DNA from: Lasiosphaeris hirsuta
Lineage: Eukaryota; Ascomycota; Sordariomycetes; Sordariales; Lasiosphaeriaceae
Assembly (NCBI GenBank): GCA_030549175.1
Contig: JAUKUA010000007.1
Location: forward strand, 1,364,001-1,428,000
DNA length: 64,000 bases
Reading direction: 5' to 3'
The notes beneath the pieces are model-generated. The model did not search any database and was not told where the DNA came from. It saw only the letters and a program-made list of their open reading frames with translations. Each line of letters begins with the position of its first letter. The stretch's first letter is position 1. Of the stretch, positions 1 to 12,937 are shown one piece after another. A program made the position numbers and the translations under genes.

Positions 1-2464
1 CCAAGCCGGCGCCTTCTTTGACACATCCCGTCATCATTCCAAGCCCCAGCTCCGCTCATCTGCACACAATCCATTTTAGGTTATGCAGACGTTTTGCTGC
101 CTTCGCTCCACGCCGTGACACCGACGGCACAAGCCCATCCTCCATCCCTTCCACCGTTTTTTTCATGGTCTGTCTATGACTGCACATCCCCACGACCGCC
201 CGATACGGTGCTGCCTGCGAAGGTGATTGATGAATGGATGCATCGAGATGAGGTCCAGGGAAGACCAGGGCTGCAGGATTGCTTGGGGGGGAAACAAAAA
301 CGGGGGAGGGGAAGGGGAAGGAGGGGGGACCGGTACGTATCTTTCTTGATTTCGGGGGGCACATTGAAAACGTGTATGATCTGCTGGCGTTTCTCGACGG
401 ACGGGGAGACAAGACAAAAAAGCCTTTCCCACACACCCAGACGAACACGCAAGACTCCCAGATCATTGCCTCTCCGAAATCAAGGGCCAATCAGGAGTGG
501 CGTGGGACTTTTGCAGGGTGCCATGGCACCGGGGTCTACGATCTCTCGCAGCAGGGCTGGTGATTGGACGCTGATTTTGACGTGCCTCGGGCGATTTTGT
601 TTCGAGGTTTCAGGGGTATCGTGTACAAGCGTGCCACCCCCCTCCACAATATCTGACGCAGGTATTGTGACCGGACGGGCCATTCGCGGAACCATTGGCA
701 GCGCTGCGAACGAGGGCACGAAAATGGCAGCCGGTAGCCATGGAACGTGCGCAGGGGTCTTTCAAAGGGAGCCATGGAAGCCGCGTTTAGGGTGGTATCG
801 AGGGCTTGACAACAAATCTGCAGAGTGGCCAACATTGGGGCACTGGGACATTCGTTATGAGGAACGCAAACGCGCAGGGCGGCATGCATTGGTCATGATT
901 CAATCAAGCGACGAGAAGCGAACCCCACTGGCGAGCTGAGCAATTTGCATGCAGACAAACGAAGCAGAGGTCGTTATTGGACCAGGGGCCAGCTATCTTG
1001 AAGCAATGCTGGCGCTGTGTCGCCATCTGGCGCTGCCCGATGTTCCGCAGTCTCGAGCCTCGACAACCGCACTTTCCTCAACATAGGCGCGGGGCATAGA
1101 GGGCCAACGAGCTAAGCGCTAGGAATGCCGGCGCATGTCAAATATATATTTCTACGCCCATCTCGAGTCTAGAAACCACAGACTAAGACATGGTGCAGAC
1201 GTGAGATGCTTTTGACGGCTCGGGGCGGACATCGATTGGGGGGAGAAAGTCGGAGAGAGACGGCATTTCAGTCGCGATAGATCCCGCGTGGGGTCCTCGC
1301 TTGCCGCGGATCGCAACGCTGCAGCTGTCGCGACTCACGAACGGCTCGGATGAGCGATGCCAAAACGCCCTTCTCGCTTTGCCAAGCCAACAATGAGGGC
1401 AGGTCCGATATCTTTTATATTTTGCACTATCGAGACAATTACATCACGGCGGGAAGGGGAGAACGGGAGGCGGAGAGGTGAACAAAGCATCGGCTTCGCG
1501 CCTGGCGTTTGAAGCCCCTGGGCAGAGGTGGCGCATCGATCGGCGGCGGACCATTGCGAGATGGATGCCACATTCGACCACATCCACAGCGCGGAGTGGA
1601 TACGGGTATGTCACAAGGCCAGAGGGCCGTGTCCAGCTGGAATTTGCAGAACAGATTCGATGCGATGAGATGTCCTTGAGATGTCATATTCCACCAAGTC
1701 CTTCATTTCCCCCGAATTCGCTGCCCACGTTGGCTCGCTTCTTCCCTTCACTAGTAACTAAGCCATCCAGGGCGCAGTGCTTGTGGGGGTGCCTAGTTTG
1801 ACCGAATTCTGGAAGGAGAATGGAAGGAGAGAGGGGGCCGGGGTGGTCCGCCAGAACTCATCTCAGCCAAGAATTCATTGCTCACATGCGAATATGCTGC
1901 CAAACCCCCGAGAGTGCGCGTGCGGAAGAGGGACATCGGGAAGTGTCCCTCTGCCATCTTATCGCATTGATATATTTGCAGCCTGCCTAGTCTGGAAATT
2001 CGCCCCTTCCTTTTGCTGAGTTGTCTAACTGCCAAAACCGCGAATCGTCGTTTTGTGCTCCCCTCCACGGCGGGAAGTGGCCCGTGCCTTGCCCCAGCCA
2101 TTACCAGCGGCGGGCCGGTCGCTGCCTCCCTCTCGGGCCCCGCAGCGGCGCGTGCGTTCGTGCCAGGGGAATCAGGCGCAGCACAAAACGCACGGGCCGG
2201 TCACCTTCAAGCCCAAGTTACCTACCAACCACCTAGCTGCTGGCCGTTGGCTCTCCCGTTGGCTCTCCCGCCTGGTGCCTGAGGCATTAGCACTAGATTG
2301 CGGAAAGACACGATTATGGGAGACTAGCCGCTGACGTAAGGCTGCTTGAGGCAAAACCTCGGGACAGCTGGCTAAGCCAGCGACACGAGCGACAGGCGCG
2401 CCTGGTGACAGAAAAGCTCCCAAGCAAGCCCAGGTCCAGATCTCAGATCAGAAGCCAGCCCGCC
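1..2464. other. Left-edge intergenic region
   Basis: No gene can be supported here. Open frames up to 281 codons exist, but they have low-complexity or compositionally odd translations, no recognisable domain and no splice-connected partner. The right end is presumably the promoter and 5' leader of the membrane-protein gene at 2465. One small tandem duplication is visible: a 12-base unit, cgttggctctcc, repeated twice at about 2245-2268. Confidence 0.6.
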
Positions 2465-3657
2465 ATGCCGCCCCGAATAAACATCCCGCCCGTGACGCGC
2501 ATCCTCCTCATCGTGCTGGGGCTCCAGTCGGTGCTGAGCGCAGCAATCCGCTATCGCCAATGGACGGCGCACTCGGAGATCGTGATTCCATATCTGAATC
2601 TGGTCCCCCAGCTCTCCCTCATCTACCCCTGGACCTTCCTCTCAACGACCCTCGTTGAAAGCAACATATTCACACTCACCATCGCCTGTTTGACCCTCTT
2701 CCATGGCGGCCGCTATCTCGAGCGAGCTTGGTCCTCGAGGGAGCTTGCCAAGTTCCTCCTCATCACCGCACTCGTCTCCAATGTGCTCTGCTTCGCCACC
2801 ATGATTGTGCTGTTCGCCTTCACCCGGAACGAGCGGTGGACGTATGTGCCCCTTCCCTGAGATTCCAACAGCCTTGCTTGCCTGCTAACCCCGCGCTTCT
2901 CAGATTGACGACCATCGCCGGAACCATCCCCTTCCAGATTTCGTTCCTCGTCGCCTTCAGCCAGCTGGTGCCCGCGCATACCGTCACGCTCTTCCGCGGT
3001 CTGGTCTCGCTGCGCGTCCCCCGCTTCCCAATCCTCTACATGGGCCTCGTCACCCTGCTGTGCATGACGCCCATTCTTACAAGCGCATCTTTCTTCCTCG
3101 CCAACTTCGGCTTCCTGACGAGTTGGACCTATCTGCGTTTCTACAAGCCCGTCTTCCCCGACCTCGAGACCTCGCAGCCATCGTCGCTGCGCGGCGACGC
3201 CAGCGAGACCTTCGCCTTCGCCGAGTTCTTCCCCGGCCCCGTCCGGCCCTTCGTCGCGAGCCTCGCCGACCAGTTATTCAATGTGCTCGTCGCCATGCGC
3301 CTGTGCACGCCCTTTAGCCCTGCGGACCTCTCAGTCGCCCGCGGTGAGACCAGCTTCATGCAGCGCGGCGCCCCCGGCAGCGCTAGGGCCGAGGCCGAGC
3401 GGAGGAGGGCTCTTGCCTTGAAGGCACTCGACCAGAGGCTCCATGCCGCCACGGCGCACTCGGCGCCAGTCCGCTCGCAGAGCGCCGGCCCTCCCCACAC
3501 CCCGACCGCAAGTACCCCCGCCCCATCGACCACAGGGCCGACGGTGCAGACGCAGCCTGGTCTCGTGGGAAGCCAGACGGCCATGACGGCGCAAGCCGAG
3601 GGGTTGTTGGGAGAGACAAACTACAACCCGGATGGGGATGATGGGAGGAGTGGCTGA
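2465..3657 (+). CDS. TMEM115/DUF1751-family rhomboid-like integral membrane protein
   Basis: Two exons, 2465-2841 and 2904-3657, joined across a 62-base intron (donor GTATGT, branch GCTAAC, acceptor CAG), give 376 residues. The ATG at 2465 is chosen because it starts the conserved N-terminus PPVTRILLIVLGLQSVLSA. The first ~210 residues hold about six hydrophobic segments, a YPWTFLSTTLVE stretch and the basic-aromatic HGGRYLERAW motif typical of TMEM115, which has a rhomboid fold without protease residues. The C-terminal ~140 residues are polar, rich in Ala, Pro and Thr, and probably cytosolic and disordered. Known family members sit in the Golgi membrane and support Golgi-to-ER retrograde traffic; that role is inferred here by homology. 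The upstream in-frame extension before 2465 does not look conserved. No operon-like neighbour. Confidence 0.9.
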
Positions 3658-6600
3658 TTACTCGTTGCTGTCTTACCAATGTTGCATTGCGGAACGAGAA
3701 TCACAGAGAATGAGGCGGAAGGCGTGTCTTGCTCTATGGCTCACTCATATAGAGCCCTAATTCAACCATGATAGTCTAGCGGTTCTGGCGTCGGAATTTT
3801 TCTATTGCTACTTTTACACCATAAGAACTGTCCGCATGTATGCCGAAACGAAAGTCATTTTTATGCGCCTTGGAACGAATGGGAATGGTGGCTTTTGGCA
3901 GTTTCGTTTCCGGGCAAGGGTCGGAAACCCCGGCTGCCTCGGGTTTCGCTTCTTAGGGACATCAACGGCAACGGCCGTTTGCCAGGTTGTATATTACCCA
4001 TGTGTTGCTCTGTGGGGGGCGGCGGTTGTGTGGTGGTTAGATCGGGTGTCGCTGTGCGAAAGGTATACCATGAGATTGAGCACGGGAGGTTATGTAGGCG
4101 TGTTGGGTAGAACTGGGGGCAATTCAATATGTTCATGTTTGTCTGTTGATTTCCTGCTGTAGATGTGAAGTTGTTGCGGTGATAAGGCTGGGGGGGTTGG
4201 TGAATAGCACATTCTAGCTTGTGTGGGCTCTGGGTATGCATTGTTTGTGTGGATAAGGGGGTGGAAGCCATGAGAAGAGTCAAGTCGAGGCTCTCGATAA
4301 AGGGCGTCTTGCAATTCGAGTTTGGTTGGGAGCAAGAGTCGTGAGAAACCCAAAGTATAACTGGGTTGTTGCTCCAGGGAATTGTTCTTGCCCATTTTCA
4401 ATCTGCACCTTTCCAAGTCCTCCGATAGCTCTTCGAGTGTATCTCACGTTGGTTTATCATAGGTTTAGCATGTGTCAGTGACTGGTATGAGCCCGTTGCT
4501 TACTACGGCTGAACCTGGACAATCCTCTTTCTCGAGCCATCACGGTGCTGTCCATCGGCTGCATTGTATCCGGAGACACGCTTTTCCTCTTCATGATATC
4601 AACATTCCCCATTGAACTCGAGTCTCTTGGTTGGTAAATATGCCAAGCGCAGTTTCCATAGCATGGGTAAACTCTCGAGGTAATATGCTCTCCGTGTACG
4701 TGGTAACGATGATAGCAGCAAGCGTCGATCCGGTAGTCTAGTCAGCCCAAGCGGGTTTTTGGAGCAAACGAGGGCGAGAGTGGGGGAGAGGTGAAGGGAT
4801 CGATGAAAAGGTAAAGGAACAGAATACAGAAACAATTCTAGGAAGGTGGACCAAGCCTGCCCCTGAAGAGTATCTCCTGGCAGCAAGCCAAACCATTCCA
4901 ACATGGGGAGTGCTACCACAAATACCGAATGGCCTTACTGAAAGCCGAGTAAGCACAAACACGTTTACGATGCCCCTCTCGCCGTTCCAGCTCGAGGACC
5001 CCTTTACCCCCTTTCGCCCAGTGTTGCCATGATCTAGAAGGCAGGAAGTCTGCCGGCCAAGGCCGTGTTCCACCGAGAGGATTTGTCTATATCACGAAAT
5101 CTGCAGTTAGTGTCCTGACTGGAATTTACCCTTGACAACCAAGTCCCCCTGTAGCGGGACTTAGTATTGAGAAGATCGAAATGCTCGCCGAGTTCTCTGC
5201 ATGCCTACTTACGTGATGTTTTACTCTATACAGCCCACGAATTCCTATAAGTGTTGATCTTCGGGAGAATCTTGCTTCGAGATTATCCGCATGCACCATT
5301 TCCCGAATAACCTTTCCGCAGCAATAAGTAGTCTTCAGCAACCGGCTTACCGGCCATAGCTGATGGCTGGTGAGCCACAGTCAACCCAACAAAGCCATGA
5401 TGGCTTTTTCTATGATTTGGTTCCACAAGAGGATAAGACAGCGGGAAACCTGCATGTAAGAATAAAGTGCATTAAAAGACAACGTGTGATCAACTATCAA
5501 ACCAAAACAAAGTCCGCAATTACATCACATTTTCCCAGATTCAAACATGCAGGAACCCTCGGTAGCTTGATTTGAACCTAGCTGCCACCGATTACTTGTG
5601 ACGAGGCCGATGAGAATTGGTTGATGGGCGTGTCCATTGCACATCAAGGCCAAATAATGGAGGCGGAAAGAGTGATATGTTACCCGAGTTGTTAAATATC
5701 GCCACCTGTTAGCCAGCAGTTGCTACACCGAGCTGTCTAAGCACTGGCGCCTGTGGTGGCTAAAGTCATGCTGTCAATAGCACCGAACAGTTGAGAGATT
5801 TCATTATTCATTTTGAGACCAGGAGGAGCTCTTCACCATCAACGGACCATCGTATCATGGACAAAGAGTATATGCTATGGCGGTGGGCTCTCAGCCCAAG
5901 CGTGTATCAAACTTTAGCTCGAGAAAGGGCCGTGGTGGAGTCACAACCTCGGTTTGGAGAAATCTAGGCCATCTTGCTGGGAATGATGGTAACATTCCTC
6001 CATGGTACCGGCCGGCTGCTTACCATGAACTACGGAACACTTTTTGGCTTGGGCTTAGCGGTTGAGAACTTGCAACTTACACTCCCTAAGAGCAAGAAGC
6101 TTTGGTTCTGACCGGGTTGGGACGGCGCCCGATTCAACGGTTGTGTGGGGGTCAACAATACCCTTCAACAATCCTGAAGAGGAAATAACGCTAGCATGTG
6201 ACTTATCGTTGGCACGGATATCGCCGTGGACACCAGATAGGCCTGGGTGTTGGCCGTGGGGCGGCTGAGGTGGCGGGGGGAGTTGACGTGCCTCCCGACT
6301 CGGGTGCTAGCTGACACCTGGATCCCGGAGATGGCCTGGACGGCGGTGCTTGTTTCAGGGTCCCGGGACCTGATTCGTCTTGCAGCCAAACGCCCTAAAA
6401 TCCTCCGACCGTGCCCTGGATTGGCAATCAAATAGCGGGGGGCCAATCATGCTTGGTGTGAGCGAAGCCTAGAGGTTTGAAACCAGCCAGCTTGCTTCTC
6501 GACGAGAAGGTGGTGTGTGTGCGTGTGTGGCCGCCGCGGTGCGACTTGACGGTATACACAGCGTTCCGCGTAGCCATGGTGGGCGTCGACGCAGTGGTTA

Positions 6601-9000
6601 ATTGGGGGGTCTCATTCAAGCTGTCCGATCGGCCCTCTGGCTGTCCCGGGGTGCCCATCACGCCCGGGTTGCCAAACACGATTGTCGATTGTACCTTGCC
6701 AGATCCGCAGCGCTCCGTGAGGCCGGGCGGGCAGAAGAAGGCCGTGCCCCTTTGCACAGCTGGCAGGCGACACGGCGGCACCAGGCCAGCAACCCGGCCA
6801 AGGGACAGCATTGTATCAGCGAAGCGATCGAACGTTGCACTGCGTGATGTGTCGACCTTGGGTGACCTTGGGTGACCGGACCTGAGTGGAAATGGAAAGG
6901 AGGCGGGAGAACCGCATAGGATGTCGTTCACTACGGGCGTCGCTCCGGGAGCCTGCATCTTCTGGATCACGACATGGAGTCACCGACTTATCCCATTCGA
7001 CATCGCGTCGTCGTCTGCCGTGTCACTCGGAGGCCGGAATAAAGCAGGCCTGTCCTTGATGGCGTTGGCGCCGAGGTGCTGTTGTCATCTATTTCGAGGG
7101 GTTCGCGCCGCATACCGCATACCTACATACCTAGGTGTGCCATTCTAACAGAGAGGTCCTCTGGTCTCTTGGAGCTGGAGCCTCGTTTGGCCGTGGTCCG
7201 TGGAGGGGTCAGATCCATGGTATTGGCGGAGGTGACCGCCCTCTCCGCGCGGCGATTCGATCTCTGAACTGCGTGCCGCAAATCCCTGCAGCAGCAACAG
7301 CACAAAGCGAGCCACCCAACCGCCCAAACCCCGCGCAGGAGCAGAATTGGAAACAGAAACCCCATGGATCGCGCCGGGTGTGTTGTCGAGGCCTGGTGCC
7401 AGGCCCAGAGCACTGACTCTTTCCATGTTTGATGGCCCGTCTTTTATATATATAAATAACTTGCGAATGAGATGTAGCGCGATCTGCCATGATGTAGCCT
7501 CCTTCCATTAGAATTTTGTATTTCTGTATCATCGTGTTTTTGATGGTGTTGGTGCAATTGATTGAACATTTGAAGCCTTCTGGGCATTCTCTGCGCCACA
7601 ACCTGGCATTTCGAATTCCCACAAATAATGGAGGGGCCAGGGTAAGGGAGGAGCGTTGAGGTCACGTGCGACGTTCGGCAATGCAAATCGCGCAGGCGAA
7701 TGGAATTTGCTGTGCTCTAGGAAACACCTGTTGGTGGCAGCCTGTCACCGTCGCCATCAGTCACCGTGCTGACTGGGAATCGATCGACACAACATCAATG
7801 ACGGCAAAAGGCCAACGTCACGGCGGGGCGGAATGCTTTCTTTCGCAAGCCGAGGGAGAAGGAGGCCCACTGCAACCGCGCTCTTCTGAATCGCCGGCAC
7901 GGGGACGCCACGGGCCGCGCATCTGACACAGCACAGCGCGCCGCCGTCTGCGTCCGTATTCCAAGGCCCTGCCGATGGCAGCATTTACCTATGGATATAT
8001 TCCGTATATACACACGCACTTAATTCACCTCCGACGGGGTACTTCTCCCACATCGCCGCCGTGAGGTTTTCTCGCCTTTCTGCCGAATGCTTAAGTTCTC
8101 AACTCTTCTTCGTGCGGGTTCCGCCTACGCATGCGCGGCACGCTAGAGAGCTGAGCATTTGGTCTTTGCTGACACCACACACACTACCCCTGGGTTAGAC
8201 GGGGGGCTAGAGCGGGTCTGGCTTGAGGTTTGAGGGGTGTTGGAAGTGGGAACTGCAATATGTGGCGCCTTCACGACCTAACGATGGGGGATCGATCCCG
8301 TCCTGGGTTGACGACCAAGAAAAAAACGCCCCAAAAACGCCGCGGCAGCAAGCAAGCTGCATCATCATGCCTGCAAGCTTGCCGACGACATAGGGTTGCA
8401 GGGGACACATGATGGGAACGCCACCCTCCCTGAGCGGCTGCGCAGCAAAGTGTGGAATGCAGCAATCGCCAAATAGAGCGGGCAATGGCAGCAAACCAGC
8501 CAACGGGCGATTCGCGACAGGCCAACAAAGACAGACTAGGCGAATATCATCGAGATCAATGGAAAGATTGCTCTCATGATAAATATCCGGTGTTTCGAAA
8601 TTTCAGCTATCTGTCCGTCGCAACACCAACCCACGTGATTTCCGCTTCCAGCTCTCCCGCGAACCGCACTCAGAGCGGACTAGCGGGTTCCGTTGCCGAG
8701 GAGCTACTTAGCTAATTAAGTTATTAGCCAAGCTAGCCGCGATAAAACGCCCAGGGTTGCGTTCCCAAACTCCCCCGTCCCACGAAGTGCCACAGTCCAC
8801 TGTCACTCCCTTGCTGCTGCACGGCTTGCGCATCCTGGCGTCCTGCATGTCCTGCACGGGCTGCACCTTCTGCATCCATCCACGAAAGGATCTCCGCACC
8901 GACCACAGCAGCGCACCCCCCCCTCCCCCAAACCCACCCCATGCACAAATGACTCCTTGGCTTGCTGGGAGCTTAGGGAGCTCCCCCAGTCCCCTAGTAC
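3658..9000. other. Gene-poor region, part 1
   Basis: No supportable gene. The short open frames lack codon-like composition and domains, and none can be joined by obvious fungal splice sites into a recognisable protein. About 5100-5700 is somewhat more AT-rich than its surroundings and could be decayed sequence, but no transposon protein, terminal repeat or target-site duplication is visible. A 10-base tandem duplication (ccttgggtga twice) lies at about 6856-6876. A tRNA-like D-arm fragment near 3768 has no matching acceptor or T arm. Confidence 0.5.
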
Positions 9001-9873
9001 CCCCCCCCCTCCCCGGCACAAACGCAAAACGCCTAAGAAGGCCAGATCCCACACGCCTCGTCCTGTGGAACGCTCTCAACTTACCGAGTTTTTGACCTGG
9101 GCGAATGAGACACCTTGAACCGCATTCCACCAACGGCCTGCATATGCGTGAAAATGAGGTGCAGGCCCGGATGCAGATGGCCTCTCACCCTCTCACAGTC
9201 ATCATCTCTCTTCCCTTTCCCTTGCTCACTTTGGGCCTTCCGGGCTCGGGCAAATGTTGTGTGCCCCCCCCCCCCATCTTTTCGCTCGCTGCCTTCCCGT
9301 ATCCCGGCCATATACCACTCTCCCTCTGTTTTGCCTTGTGGTGCCTTGTCGTGGCCCTGCCGGACCATGTTCCGCGCTCACCCACGTCTGCAGATATGTG
9401 GGAGGTAGGAGAGAAGCTGGGGCTGGTTGTGCACTACCGCCTCGAGTGGCCCGCGATGGAGGCCCGACACAACACAGTTTTGTTGATGCCCATGCCCGGA
9501 CAATTTCCCCTCGGCCCCCCTTCCCTCCCCGCCATGATCGCCCCAACCACCCAGATCTGGAACGCTCGGTAGCGCTTGCATCACCGGATATATACGGACA
9601 AGTATGTAGACCGGGACGCAGGACTGTATCTACGCGACTTCCAATGCTAAGTATGCATGGATCTCGTCCCCCCACCCATTCACTCGCTGCTTCTGCCTTT
9701 GCTCGGGTACCCTTCAACCTCGTCAACCAGGCTGTGGCCTGGTGCGGGTGTGCATGGGCACATGTTCCGGCTGCAATCCGTGGACGAGGGGAATCAGCAG
9801 TGAGTGCGTCACGACAGAAGATACGGTCAGCCCAGCGCTAAGGTCTAGGGGAGAGGGGGGCGTGGTTGGGGTA

Positions 9874-9926
9874 TGTGTGTGTGTGTGTGTGTGTTGTGCC
9901 CGTCGTATATATATATATATATATAT
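9874..9926. repeat. Compound GT/AT microsatellite
   Basis: About ten GT dinucleotides at 9874-9894 are followed, after an 11-base spacer, by about ten AT dinucleotides at 9906-9926. The tract lies in the long intergenic region and codes for nothing. It is likely to vary in length between strains. Confidence 0.95.
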
Positions 9927-12910
9927 GGATGGGGCAGCGTTCCCGTCAGCAAGGTAGGTATTCCACTCGCGCGCACGCGGGAAATATTACTGCAGTCTAA
10001 TATGCCAGTGCCAATATGTCAGGGAACCACCGACATGTTCCATATGGGTAATATGCGGGCTATTCAGATTGATGATGTGGGTGTGTGTTGGATTTTCTCT
10101 TGGCACCGGGGCGGACGACTGGCACGGACTGGCACGAACCAACCGTGGTTTTCAGTGTCTGCAGTGCTGCTCTAGTGCACTAGGAATGGGTTGCCCATCA
10201 TCATGATCGCCTCGAGCCGTTCGACCCACCTGATGCTCATGGAAATGATGAGCTTGAGCGTCACCGAAACTTATTATCGTACCGTCTATTTCGCTTCGCT
10301 TCCTGCCCCCGCCGCGGGACGGCGCACGCCATGGGAAGCCCAGCCGCACTGCTCATGAGCCTACCCAACCTAAACTAATCCTAGATTCATTCTCGTTCAA
10401 CTTTTCCTGTGGTATGACCTTCGATGATGGGAATGGTGCGGTACCGGCTCGGTTCGCGATGCCGATTCGGATGGACTAAGAATAAAATAAAAGGCTGCTG
10501 AAGCCTATACCACGTAAAATAAAATTGGAGAACTGCCAGCTCGGCCACCTGATGAAACTGGAGATCCGGCCCTTAGTCGCGTCTGTCGAACCCAACCCGA
10601 ACCCAGCGGATGGCTGGCTCTCAAATCGTCCGAGCCGAGCTTTTTCGCGCTCATCCTTAGTAGCAACCACGCGCGCACGACCCCAAAAAGCCGGCGGCGG
10701 CGGGGGGATGAATGAGCGAACGGGGTTGCAGGGCATTGGTAGTTCACGCTACGACGAAAGAGATAGGCATTAATAGGCACTACCTGCCCGCGTAGGATAT
10801 ACATGCTAGCTCATTGCCCGCACGCGAGCAGACTCAATCGGACGGGCCGATGATACTGGGCGGTACGAAGGGGACGGGACCAGCTTGTGTTGGTGGGGCA
10901 TGTATTGCGTCGTGATTCGAGTCTCCGTGTTATCGTGTTATTTGGACTCACGAACGTTCTTTCGAGGTACCTTTCGGTGGTGTCGCCCCTCTTCTCTTTT
11001 TCTCTCTCGCTATCTCATTCCTCCTCCCCCTTTTTTTCCTTCCTTTTTTTCAGTGGGTGAGGTGGGAAGTGTCCCCGGCAGTGGAGAAGAAGGCCCAGAG
11101 CCTCTCTCCACAAACTGAATTGGTGGGCTCGAAGGGGAGGGGGTCCCGTCATCAATTCTAAGGTACGTATCCTCCCTGAGAGGGCAAGTGGGGAAAGGCC
11201 ATATCTGGTTTAGCTCTGCGCCCTTTTTCCCTCCCTCTTTTCTCGATTTCCGATTCGAGTTTCTTTGGGGGCCGTGTGGGTGATCTCACTCACTCACCCG
11301 CTCCCCCGGACAGGGGCCGTCCTGACCACTGGGGCCTTTTTATCTCGTTGGCTTTTCTGCTAAATTTGACAATAAGCTGCCACGTGCGATATGCCCAAAC
11401 AGGACTAGGGTGCAGCATGAACATGTTTCTCTCCCTTGCCCCAGAGAGGATGGTGGCGAGGGTTTTACATTAGTTAGTAAACCACTTTTTGTCCCTCGCG
11501 ATAATTGTCAGCGATGTAGGTATCAGCTTGCTGGCGGATTTAATATTAATTTTGATTCTACCATCACGAGATGCTAAAAATGCACCCGAGCAAAACAGCA
11601 GCAGATGAGATGGGAAATGTTTCAGAAGCCGCATGATGGATTGTCAGGTTGATTGCGTGCTAGTGTCGTGGGCGGACGGGGACCGCAACCTGGTGTTTGC
11701 GACACTCGGCATTTTCTGGAAGGCTGGGGGGAAGGAACATGGAAACCCGCCCCGACATGGCAGGAGGGAGATCAAATTGCCTGGGCGGATATGCAAACGG
11801 CAGTTCATCCTCTTGTTCCTTGGTGTATCTGATGGCCCTGGTGACGATGATGTGAACCAGCCGCGGCTCCCTTTGACAGATCCCCCTTGGAGAGAGAGAT
11901 CAAGAAGAGATCAGGGCCGCGAGCAGAAGGGCCCGTCCTGGGTGTCAGGTTACCCGCGAGGCCTTGTCTGTAGGATCACCGCTCATCCCACAGGCGTCTG
12001 CGCTGACGAGATCGCTTGGAACGCCACCTTTTCGCCAGCCAACGGTCAAAGCCCCAAGACTTCGCTCGGGGCTGGTTCAGAGCGCGAATCGCATTGGGGA
12101 AGCGCTTCCTCTTCCAGCCTCATTCATCACCACCGACCAGCATTCAGCCCGATTTTTTGCGGGCCGAGTCGCGATCAAGGAAGAACAAAAGGTGCGACAA
12201 ATGAAAAAGCTTCGGAAGTGGTCAGCACGCGCGCGCATGGAAGAGCCAGCCAGCCTCTTTTCTTCTTGCCGACTCGACGCTATTTTGTTATTCCGACCTT
12301 TCTCCTTTACTAACCCCGTGGACCCAACGGGCCCCAGTTACCCAATACCGCCGTCGGGTCGTCCATGCTTTTGGCTGCTAATCTTGCTCGGCCCCTTCCC
12401 TGTTTCTCACGCTTCCTCTCCTGCTCTGGGGGTGGGTTGGCGATGGATGGGGGGTGTTTCATCTAGAATCGGGGGTTCTCTCTCTAGACCACATCGGTAG
12501 CCAACCGGGCTGCGAGGACAGCCCTCATATGGATGCAATCTCGGCCGTTATTGCGACCGTGGGAAGACCATGCGGTAATCGTGGAAAATGTAGGTACCGA
12601 GCGGAGGGAGAAGAGAGGCAGGCGAGTAAAGAAGGCTTCGGCTTCGTCACGGGCTGGCACTTGCCTTTCCCCATACTGCGTTCATACCACGCGGTCTAGG
12701 CAGAACATGGAACCCAAGAGACGGGAGGTGCTGTGGGGATGACATATTAATACCAGCTAACCGATACTTGCATCATCAGCCTCCCGTTGCACAACGCTGC
12801 AAAGTCCCCAGGACGGGAGGGGTCATGGTGGACGAGGTTGTGGTGGTGAGGGTGCAGCCGATTTGCTTCTTTGCTCACCGAATGGGGAAGGGTGTGAGGT
12901 ATGTGTGGGT

Positions 12911-12937
12911 TGTGCGTGTGCGTGTGCGTGTGCGTGT
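12911..12937. repeat. TGTGCG hexanucleotide repeat
   Basis: Four perfect copies of TGTGCG plus a partial copy, inside the intergenic region upstream of ssn6. Alternating purine-pyrimidine sequence of this kind can form Z-DNA in principle; no function is shown. Confidence 0.9.

Noticed and set aside
94..939. 281-codon plus-strand open frame at the left end
   Set aside because: Arg/Gly/Ser/Pro-rich translation without a domain; overlapping open frames on the other strand; no splice partner.
3765..3800. tRNA-like D-arm (agtctagcggt)
   Set aside because: No acceptor stem, anticodon arm or T arm can be drawn around it.
5100..5700. Possible decayed transposon
   Set aside because: Only mildly AT-rich; no transposase-like protein, terminal repeats or target duplication visible.
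11633..12313. 226-codon open frame in the gene desert
   Set aside because: No recognisable domain, irregular composition, and no conserved-looking block; treated as chance.
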